DNA from: Desulfobacteraceae bacterium
Lineage (GTDB): Bacteria > Desulfobacterota > DSM-4660 > Desulfatiglandales > HGW-15
Direction: 5' to 3'
Length of the DNA: 7,265 nucleotides
Assembly: GCA_003819975.1 (NCBI GenBank)
Contig: RPPU01000227.1
Coordinates: 1 to 7,265 of the forward strand
This document shows, piece by piece, positions 1-5,076 of this stretch (position 1 is its first letter; each line of letters begins with the position of its first letter). The notes beneath the pieces were generated by a model. That model saw nothing but the letters and a program-made list of their open reading frames with translations. It ran no database searches and was not told the origin of the DNA. The translations under genes were made by a program, and so were the position numbers.

Positions 1-58
1 CTCTTGTTTTTTTATGGGCCGTGCGCTTCAAATAGCCGACACGCGGCCGGCTCTCTAA

Positions 59-337
59 AATTTAAGCAGGGGAACAAGATTTCAAGGTTTCGATGTCCAA
101 TCCCCGGCTGCCGTAAGAGCGAATCATGTTCTCGCCTTTGACTGTCTCCGCAGAGACTTGATCTTGATTACTCCGGAACGAGCAAGTGAATTTTATAACA
201 GGGGGGTATTGCCGATGTGCTGCGATTATTCGATCGGAGAGGCGACTCCGCTGGAGGAAGCGAAGGCGGATTAGGCGTGTTGGATCCGGAAGGACGATGT
301 TTTCAGTATTTTTGGGGAACTTGAAAATCATTCTTAA
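59..337 (+). pseudogene. Possible decayed ORF, plus strand, unrecognised
   Basis: An open frame from 59 (after a TAA at 56-58) runs to a TAG at 272-274, then continues in the same frame to a TAA at 335-337. It includes segments such as DLILITPERASEFYNRG and GEATPLEEAKAD before the TAG, and ACWIRKDDVFSIFGELENHS after it. The acidic, balanced composition and the excess of G-first codons look like former coding sequence. There is no in-frame ATG except an internal one in LPMCC. I do not recognise the family. It is on the same strand as the trpA remnant that follows, which fits a block of gene debris. It competes with the 89-codon minus-strand ORF covering nearly the same bases; at most one is real. 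Confidence 0.25.
62..331 (-). CDS. Small hypothetical ORF, 89 aa, doubtful
   Basis: An intact ATG-to-TAA reading frame of 89 codons, starting MIFKFPKNTENIVLP and ending KSCSPA. The product is basic in its first half (RLIRLRFLQRSRLSDR) with no signal peptide and no membrane segment. I do not recognise a family. No convincing Shine-Dalgarno precedes the ATG. A possible promoter lies upstream on the same strand: TTGACA at 457-462 with a poor -10 (TTAAAG, 434-439) at 17 bp. Against it, the same bases read on the plus strand (frame from 59) give a more protein-like composition with many G-starting codons, broken by a stop. This ORF may therefore be the shadow of a decayed plus-strand gene. Confidence 0.25.
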   Translation of the reverse strand: MIFKFPKNTENIVLPDPTRLIRLRFLQRSRLSDRIIAAHRQYPPVIKFTCSFRSNQDQVSAETVKGENMIRSYGSRGLDIETLKSCSPA

Positions 338-510
338 CGCTTAACAATCGAATCGTAACAGGTTGATTTCTGCGACCCATAAAAAGCGATCTGTAACGTC
401 ATAAATGTACGCTTCACACAATCGAGGGGTGGACTTTAATCATAAAGCCGGTCAAATGTCAAAAGGAAATTTTATAAAATGTCTGTAAAAAAAAATTAAC
501 TCAGAAAAAC
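332..510. other. AT-rich intergenic stretch, no gene
   Basis: No ORF of note on either strand. It holds an A-rich run (487-495) and a weak minus-strand promoter-like pair (TTGACA at 457-462; TTAAAG at 434-439, spacing 17). An isolated AACGTCAT near 394-401 resembles the CGTCAC repeats at 511-538. Confidence 0.4.
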
Positions 511-538
511 CGTCACGAGAACGTCACTGGAACGTCAC
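511..538. repeat. Three CGTCAC direct repeats at an 11-bp period
   Basis: CGTCAC occurs at 511-516, 522-527 and 533-538, exactly 11 bp apart. The second and third copies share the longer core GAACGTCAC. The spacing of about one helical turn would place a bound protein on one face of the DNA, as in multi-site operators. However, the array lies at the 5' edge of the trpA remnant, so slippage or tandem duplication inside a dying gene is an equally good explanation. Confidence 0.5.
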
Positions 539-752
539 GAAGAAATATGCGCAAGCAGTATCTTGACTGCGTTTTAATCTTTATTTGCCTTTGGCGCGCG
601 CGTTCGGAATCAAGGAGAAAGCGGTCATGGACTTTATCCGGGGCCGGGCGCAAATCGCCGTGATCGGCAGCGAAATCCTGCGGATCATCGATCAAAATAG
701 AGTCGAGGCCATAGAAAATGTTATTCAAGATTTACGAGAAAAACGGGAACAG
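523..752 (+). pseudogene. trpA: 3' remnant of tryptophan synthase alpha chain gene
   Basis: The frame through 585 (TTG) encodes LPLARAFGIKEKAVMDF, then RAQIAVIGSEILRIIDQ, then AIENVIQDLRE. This matches the C-terminal part of TrpA: the GFGI phosphate-binding loop (first Gly replaced by Ala here), the (A/V)VGS(A)I(V)+II strand and loop that binds the indole-glycerol phosphate group, and the final helix. A stop (TGA, 564-566) closes this frame just upstream. A different frame from 523 reads VTGTSRRNMRKQYLDCV, resembling the GVTG(T/A)R segment that normally precedes this part by about 25-30 residues, so a frameshift around 571-585 is likely. The first about 170 residues of a normal 260-270 aa TrpA are missing. 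No native stop is seen: the frame runs on, as an antisense shadow, into the 3' end of the convergent regulator gene. The identification rests on motif recognition without an alignment. Confidence 0.6.
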
Positions 753-758
753 GCAGGC

Positions 759-1904
759 TTATGTCCTTATGTTCTTGATCGACCGGATCCTACGATAAGC
801 GACCGGCGATTCACCGGTATATTTTTTAAAACTATTGTTGAAGGACGCCTTGGAATTAAATCCCACCTCAAAGGCCAGGGTCAGAATGCTTTTGTCTCTT
901 CTATCAGGGTCATGCAACCAGGTTTTGACTTTTTCTATTCTATAATGATTAACAAAATCCGTGAATGAACTGCCTGTCTTTTCATTGATGATTTGAGACA
1001 AATAATTTTTTGGAATGGATAATTTAGCAGCGAGGGCGGATAAATTTAAATCCGGATCCAGGTAAATCTGATCCTGTTCCATTAAGTATTTTATTTTTTC
1101 GAGAACATGTTCCGCTTCTTGATCGGTGAGGTAAGAGGCATGGTATTTTTTAACGAATTTCAAAGGCTTGGCCATGAAAAGGATCTCAGGTTGCGTCAGG
1201 ATTTTTAAAACGAAAAAAAACACCAAAAAAGAAACAAACAATCCCAGCCCGAAGAAAAAATAATAAAACGGATATCCCGCGAGAACCAAAATGACGGACG
1301 ATGCCCAGATAACCGAAGCCGGCAACAAGGAATAGGTAAAGATCCTGATCCAGGACAGATAGATTTTTCCAAAGGGAGAAGACTGCAATATATCGTTCTT
1401 GAATTTGCGATGAAACCGTATAGAGACGATAATGTAAAGGCTGAAACAAAGGAAGAAAAGAATGCGGGATAAACCGTCCAGGATCATTGCGGGATGAACG
1501 GGGGAGACGTAAAGCCAATCGGTAATGTATTGGACCTGATATTCAACGGGACTGAAATAGACTTCGCTTTTAGCGGCAATATTGAGCATGACGGGCAACA
1601 AGTGGATGACGTCTTTTTTTTTGAAACGCAAATCCGGGTTGGCGAGGGTTTTTATGTAAAAATAAAGCGCGGGTCCCCAAAAATAACGTATGTTGTCGAA
1701 CAATTCGGTGAGCAGGGGGAAGTGCGTGTAGAGGTCGCTGCTGAGCAACATGACCCGCGTCAAAAAAACCGCCGTCGTGACGCAGAACAAGGACAACAAG
1801 CGGTTGGCTTTTCGATTCCCGTGTTTGATCTTGAAGGTGAGAACGGCCGCAAAAAGAGCGAGAAAAGCCCCAAACAGAAATATAATCGATAATAAATTCC
1901 TCAT
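759..1904 (-). CDS. Membrane-anchored AraC-family regulator (paralogue 1)
   Basis: A 381-residue protein with two parts. Residues about 4-24, 35-55, 72-86, 99-112, 144-164, 184-210 and 213-237 are hydrophobic and suggest seven membrane helices, the likely sensor. Residues about 275-372 form an AraC/XylS DNA-binding domain. Its first helix-turn-helix lies around LSALAAKLSIPKNYLSQIIN (288-307). The second lies around residues 339-361 with the family signature GFNSKASFNNSFKKYTGESP (348-367). It should act at the inner membrane, binding DNA from the cytoplasmic face; the signal is unknown. The start ATG lies 3 nt after the TGA of the upstream paralogue (TGA-TAT-ATG), and no clear Shine-Dalgarno is visible. 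Translational coupling within one operon is therefore likely. It ends tail-to-tail with the trpA remnant and I see no terminator. The family assignment is sure; target genes are not known. Confidence 0.92.
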   Translation of the reverse strand: MRNLLSIIFLFGAFLALFAAVLTFKIKHGNRKANRLLSLFCVTTAVFLTRVMLLSSDLYTHFPLLTELFDNIRYFWGPALYFYIKTLANPDLRFKKKDVIHLLPVMLNIAAKSEVYFSPVEYQVQYITDWLYVSPVHPAMILDGLSRILFFLCFSLYIIVSIRFHRKFKNDILQSSPFGKIYLSWIRIFTYSLLPASVIWASSVILVLAGYPFYYFFFGLGLFVSFLVFFFVLKILTQPEILFMAKPLKFVKKYHASYLTDQEAEHVLEKIKYLMEQDQIYLDPDLNLSALAAKLSIPKNYLSQIINEKTGSSFTDFVNHYRIEKVKTWLHDPDRRDKSILTLAFEVGFNSKASFNNSFKKYTGESPVAYRRIRSIKNIRT

Positions 1905-1907
1905 ATA

Positions 1908-3071
1908 TCAATTTTCAAGGGATTTCGCCTTGAGATCGGCGCATCGCTTTTTAAAAATCAACGGTGATTCGCCGGTCGATTTTTTAAAGGCGTTGTTGAA
2001 AGACGCTTTTGAATTGAAGCCGGCATCAAAGGCCAAAGCAAGAAGGGTCTTGTCGGTCCCGGCCCGGTCCCGCAAGCGGGTTTTAACGCTTTCGATCCGA
2101 TAATGATTGATGAAATCATTGAAAGACTTGCCTGTTTTTTCATTGATGACCTGGGACAAGTAATTTTTGGGTATGGATAATTTCGCGGCCAGCGCGGATA
2201 AGTCCAGATCCGGGTCCAGATAAGCTTGCTCTTGTTCCATCAGGCATTTTATTTTATCGAGAAAACGGTCCGCTTCCCGGTTGTCGAGATAGGAAGCATT
2301 ATATTTTTTGCGGGACTTCAAGGGCTTGGCCATAAAAAGGATTTCGGGCCAGGAAAGAATTTTTATAACGCAGAAGAACACCATCAGGGAAATCGTCAAA
2401 TTCATGGTATAAAAAGGATAACGAAGGGAATACCCCGAAAAGACAACGACAATACCGATAAGCCAAGGCGCCATGGCGAGAGTTAAAGCATAAGTGAAGA
2501 TGCGTAACCAGGAAAGGTAAAACGGCCCGAAGCGGGAAGATTTTAAAATTGCTTCTTTTGATTTCCAGTGAAATCGGACGGCATGACCGATGTAGAACCA
2601 AAAAGAGCCGAAGAAAATTGATTGGGACAGGTAATTCAAAGGACTTTTTTGGGGGGTAAGCGGACCGTTCAGCCAGCGGGCGAGATAGTGGATCTGATAG
2701 TCGTCGTGGCTGAAGTAAAAAGGGCTGCGCACGATCAGGTTCAGCATAACCGGCGCCAGGTGAACGGCATCCGTCCACCGCAAACGCGAATCCGGATCGA
2801 CGACCGTTTTAATATACAAGTAAAGCGCGGGACCTAAAAAAAAACGCGTGTTGTCCATAAATTCATTAAGCAAGGGAGATCGAATCAAAATCCCGTTCAA
2901 CAAAAGTGATCCCCGGGTCAGATATACAGCGGTTGAAAAACAAAACAAGCTCAGGAAGCGGTTGGCTTTTACATTCCCGTTTTTGATCCTTAAAAAGATG
3001 AGGGATGAGAAAAAGGCCAAAAAAGCAGCCAATAAGATGATCAGAGAGGCAATATTATGAAAGGTCTGCAT
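1908..3071 (-). CDS. Membrane-anchored AraC-family regulator (paralogue 2)
   Basis: A 387-residue paralogue of the downstream gene, collinear with it throughout. It has seven predicted membrane helices (about 5-27, 36-58, 77-90, 102-114, 148-165, 188-214, 223-240), a linker starting EILFMAKPLK (243-252), then an AraC/XylS domain. The first helix-turn-helix is around LSALAAKLSIPKNYLSQVIN (291-310), the second around GFNSKASFNNAFKKSTGESP (351-370). I chose the ATG at 3071 (MQTFHNIASL) because it matches the N-terminus of the paralogue. An upstream in-frame TTG at 3104 would add 11 residues but has no ribosome site; GACGGAT just before the ATG is a weak one. This is the promoter-proximal gene of the pair: a sigma70-like promoter at 3157-3184 leaves a leader of roughly 80 nt. 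Its basic tail (KKRCADLKAKSLEN) differs from the other copy. Confidence 0.92.
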   Translation of the reverse strand: MQTFHNIASLIILLAAFLAFFSSLIFLRIKNGNVKANRFLSLFCFSTAVYLTRGSLLLNGILIRSPLLNEFMDNTRFFLGPALYLYIKTVVDPDSRLRWTDAVHLAPVMLNLIVRSPFYFSHDDYQIHYLARWLNGPLTPQKSPLNYLSQSIFFGSFWFYIGHAVRFHWKSKEAILKSSRFGPFYLSWLRIFTYALTLAMAPWLIGIVVVFSGYSLRYPFYTMNLTISLMVFFCVIKILSWPEILFMAKPLKSRKKYNASYLDNREADRFLDKIKCLMEQEQAYLDPDLDLSALAAKLSIPKNYLSQVINEKTGKSFNDFINHYRIESVKTRLRDRAGTDKTLLALAFDAGFNSKASFNNAFKKSTGESPLIFKKRCADLKAKSLEN

Positions 3072-3129
3072 ATATCCGTCAGTAAAAAAGGCATTAAAAA
3101 ACAAAGGTTTTAGTCGGAAGCCGGTCGTT

Positions 3130-3151
3130 GCATTGACTGTGAATTCAATGC
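3130..3151. promoter_or_regulatory. Candidate operator: GCATTGA-N8-TCAATGC
   Basis: A perfect 7-bp inverted repeat, GCATTGA (3130-3136) and TCAATGC (3145-3151), separated by 8 bp. It starts directly beside the predicted -10 box of the regulator operon, so it covers the expected transcription start and early leader. That is a classic place for a repressor or autoregulator. It could also form a small hairpin in the leader RNA. The position and symmetry are seen; the function is inferred. Confidence 0.4.
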
Positions 3152-3156
3152 CCCGT

Positions 3157-3184
3157 ATTTTAAAAGATATCCCGGATTTGTCAA
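3157..3184 (-). promoter_or_regulatory. Sigma70-like promoter of the regulator operon
   Basis: On the minus strand, TTGACA (3179-3184, full consensus -35) and TAAAAT (3157-3162, five of six consensus -10) are separated by 16 bp. Transcription would start near 3150, about 80 nt before the ATG of the first regulator gene. It is the best promoter match in the window. Confidence 0.6.
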
Positions 3185-3270
3185 GATTATCTCGTTCAGC
3201 TCGGCGAATCGCGCTTTTCTGATTCAGGTTTCTGTAAACCCCAATAAAAAAAGCAAACTGTGTTTCTGTT

Positions 3271-3299
3271 GATAAATCAATGAGATAGATAGATTTATC
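3271..3299. repeat. Inverted repeat GATAAATC-N13-GATTTATC
   Basis: A perfect 8-bp inverted repeat with 13 bp between the arms; the spacer contains tandem GATA units (GATAGATAGAT). It sits in the divergent intergenic region, about 90 bp upstream of the -35 box of the regulator operon and about 260 bp upstream of the propeller gene. There is no following T-run, so a protein-binding site is more likely than a terminator. Confidence 0.4.
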
Positions 3300-3544
3300 T
3301 GGAAAAAAATTTTAATGCCATGTCTAAAAGTGTAGATATGGTCGACGTTTTTTATTAATTCCCTCACCTTGCCGCCTATTAAAAGCGCATTCAATTATCA
3401 GAAGTCAGCGCATTGGAAAATGAAACCGATAAGTCAGACCTAAATATGTTTTTCAGGGTCAGAATCACGGCGTAAAACGTATGGAAGTTATTGTACGGGG
3501 CCGGGGGGGTCCCATGAATCATTAACCTTAAATAATGAAAAATG

Positions 3545-3551
3545 AAAGGGG
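3545..3551 (+). promoter_or_regulatory. Ribosome binding site that fixes the propeller gene start
   Basis: AAAGGGG ends 5 nt before the ATG at 3557. This favours that ATG (MKRFLLCLSL, a clean signal peptide) over the in-frame ATG at 3542, whose own upstream sequence (AATAATGAAA region) has no ribosome site and which would place the Shine-Dalgarno inside the coding region. Confidence 0.7.
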
Positions 3552-3556
3552 TTATC

Positions 3557-4768
3557 ATGAAACGTTTTCTATTATGTTTGAGCCTGGGTTGCATGGTTTG
3601 CTTGATAGGGGTTCAGAACGGTTATTCATCGGAATATGCATGGCAGAATTATTTTCTGGGAGGCTGGCAAAAATATTATGGAACTTCCGCGCATCAGGAA
3701 GCGGCGCGCGACATCTGCCGGGTGTCCGGCAGCGAGACCAGCGGTTATGTGGTGGTGGGGCATCGCCTGGACCTGAATACCGGGGCCTCTGCGGCCTATG
3801 TCTCCAGAATAGATTACAACGGGAACGTCGTTTGGACCAGGACCTATCGCGGTCCCTACAACAACAAGGACTGCGTCGCTTATGCCGTGACCAACGCTCA
3901 TAACGGGGGTTTTGTGGTGACCGGTTACATCGACAACAACGGCAACGAAGACATTTTCGTTTTGAAATATTCATCCGGCGGCAGCCTGTCGTGGCAGAAA
4001 ACCGGCGTCGGCGGCAGTGCGTACCGATGCGCTCACGACATCAAGCAGACTTCGGATTATTGCTATGCCCTGGCCGGTGTTTCCGACGACGGCCGCATGG
4101 CCTTTTTAAAAATCAGAAGCAACGGCAGTTTTCAATGGGGGAAAACCATTACAACCAATACGGACGGTCCGGGTAAGGAAACCGTGTCAAGCATCGGATA
4201 TTCCGTGGTGCAAATCGGTTCCGAATATCACTTGTGCGGGCAAGCCGAAATGGCAAACGGCGGAGATTATCAACTTATGTACGTGATGCTGGAAGAAACC
4301 GGTTATATCCTGCATTCCAAGACCCATGGCGGGGGCTATGTCGATTGCGGTTACGAGATCATCGAAAACGAAAACTACGGCTGGCCGATGATCGCCGGGC
4401 GGTACGGTTTGAGCGACGCGGATTCGGATTATTGGGTGGCGTTGATCGAAGACGGGGTCCCCGTGGGCAGCAAACATTGGGGGCATACCGATCAGGCTGA
4501 GGAGTTGTTTTCGATCGAGCAGGATCCCTATGGCGATTTCGTGGTCGCCGGCCGCGTCGACATGGACGGTTGGGGGCGCTACAACGTGTACTTGGCCAAG
4601 CTGTATTCCAATTATGAGATCAAATCGGAATATTATTACGGCGGATCTTCCAACGCGGGGGGGTTTGGGGTCAAAAGCACCGGCACCATCACTTCCATCG
4701 GCATCGCCACGGTCGCCTGGCCGGGTCAATACGGCAACGGCGACATTTATGTGATCCGGCACGATTAA
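3557..4768 (+). CDS. Secreted beta-propeller-like repeat protein
   Basis: A 403-residue protein. Residues 1-25 are a Sec signal peptide (KRF, hydrophobic LLCLSLGCMVCLIGV, cleavage likely after GYSS). The rest consists of about seven imperfect repeats of 45-60 residues, roughly 36-99, 100-149, 150-198, 199-256, 257-308, 309-361 and 362-403. Each follows the plan W/Y...GG/GP, small residues, (S/T)...GG(Y/F)VV(A/T)G, acidic loop, D(I/Y)xVxK, NGxxxW. Examples are GGFVVTGYIDNNGNEDIFVL (117-136) and GDFVVAGRVDMDGWGRYNVY (326-345). This matches secreted propeller proteins of the delta-60/PQQ-like kind, and seven units would make a closed seven-bladed ring. Such proteins usually bind ligands or act as extracellular scaffolds; no catalytic motif is visible. 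Cysteines near the N-terminus do not form a lipobox. A strong hairpin follows 29 nt after the stop. The regulator pair is transcribed divergently upstream. Confidence 0.85.
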   Translation: MKRFLLCLSLGCMVCLIGVQNGYSSEYAWQNYFLGGWQKYYGTSAHQEAARDICRVSGSETSGYVVVGHRLDLNTGASAAYVSRIDYNGNVVWTRTYRGPYNNKDCVAYAVTNAHNGGFVVTGYIDNNGNEDIFVLKYSSGGSLSWQKTGVGGSAYRCAHDIKQTSDYCYALAGVSDDGRMAFLKIRSNGSFQWGKTITTNTDGPGKETVSSIGYSVVQIGSEYHLCGQAEMANGGDYQLMYVMLEETGYILHSKTHGGGYVDCGYEIIENENYGWPMIAGRYGLSDADSDYWVALIEDGVPVGSKHWGHTDQAEELFSIEQDPYGDFVVAGRVDMDGWGRYNVYLAKLYSNYEIKSEYYYGGSSNAGGFGVKSTGTITSIGIATVAWPGQYGNGDIYVIRHD

Positions 4769-4797
4769 CAACTGCGTTTCGGTTTAAAATCTTCTTC

Positions 4798-4840
4798 CAA
4801 ACCGGGGTCGCGGCGCCGCTGCCCGACCCCGGTTTGCGAC
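4798..4840 (+). terminator. Strong GC-rich hairpin after the propeller gene
   Basis: A perfect 13-bp stem, CAAACCGGGGTCG (4798-4810) with CGACCCCGGTTTG (4824-4836), and a 13-nt loop that contains the palindrome GGCGCC. It begins 29 nt after the stop codon. The following run is only CTTTT (4841-4845 region), so it is an intrinsic terminator with a weak U-tract, or an mRNA-stabilising 3' hairpin. It probably separates the propeller and beta-helix genes into different transcripts, at least in part. Confidence 0.6.
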
Positions 4841-4860
4841 CTTTTCGACTTCGTAACGAT

Positions 4861-4886
4861 TTAAGCGGCGCAAGCGGCCCGCTTAA
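4861..4886. repeat. Inverted repeat TTAAGCGG-N10-CCGCTTAA
   Basis: A perfect 8-bp inverted repeat with a 10-nt spacer, located 25 nt after the terminator-like hairpin. There is no T-run after it on either strand. It could be a second processing hairpin or an operator for the beta-helix gene downstream. Confidence 0.4.
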
Positions 4887-5076
4887 GGCCCGCCATGGAC
4901 GGCTTGCCATAGAAGCAGTTATTTTTTTAAGAAGTATTTGAATGAATAAGAGGATATCTCAAAAATGCCGTTTTTAAAAAAACAACGGCCTCGATTCCCG
5001 GAAGTTTCAACGGCCGCTTTATTCGTTTTTGATTTTGGAGATAACCTGAAACAAACGACGGAATGAAAGATATAAG

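Larger units (their letters stand above)
3072..3556. other. Divergent intergenic regulatory region
   Basis: This gap of about 485 bp separates the minus-strand regulator operon from the plus-strand exported-protein genes. It holds the operon promoter, two inverted repeats (3130-3151, 3271-3299), an AT-rich tract around 3301-3360, and a G-rich stretch (3496-3508). I see no credible ORF and no clear promoter for the plus-strand gene; TTAAATAAT at 3526-3534 is a possible -10 region without a matching -35. Confidence 0.5.
4769..5076. other. Intergenic region between the two exported-protein genes
   Basis: These 308 bp hold two inverted repeats (4798-4836, 4861-4886) and a smaller hairpin built on GCCGTT/AACGGC around an A-run (about 4967-4989). 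They also hold a direct repeat CAACGGCC (4983-4990 and 5008-5015, 25 bp apart). No ORF is supported. A weak promoter-like pair, TTGAAT (4938-4943) with AAAAAT at 17 bp, could serve the beta-helix gene. Confidence 0.4.

Noticed and set aside
34..52. AGCCG/CGGCT hairpin as terminator of the minus-strand ORF
   Set aside because: A five-pair stem with a nine-base loop and no adjacent T-run in that direction is too weak.
585..968. The full 127-codon plus-strand ORF as one gene
   Set aside because: Only the first about 52 codons resemble TrpA. The rest is antisense to the conserved AraC domain of the minus-strand regulator and looks like a shadow frame.
3102..3104. TTG start for the first regulator
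   Set aside because: The 11 added residues are absent from the paralogue and no ribosome site precedes it; the ATG at 3071 aligns with the other copy.
3391..3594. 67-codon minus-strand ORF in the divergent region
   Set aside because: It overlaps the ribosome site and signal peptide of the propeller gene, and its composition is not protein-like.
3590..3601. Lipoprotein signal at the N-terminal cysteines of the propeller protein
   Set aside because: The residues before C12 (SLG) and C15 (CMV) do not fit a lipobox; a standard signal peptidase I site after GYSS is better.
4187..4771. 194-codon minus-strand ORF opposite the propeller gene
   Set aside because: It is antisense to the repeat-bearing coding frame, with no ribosome site and no recognisable domain.
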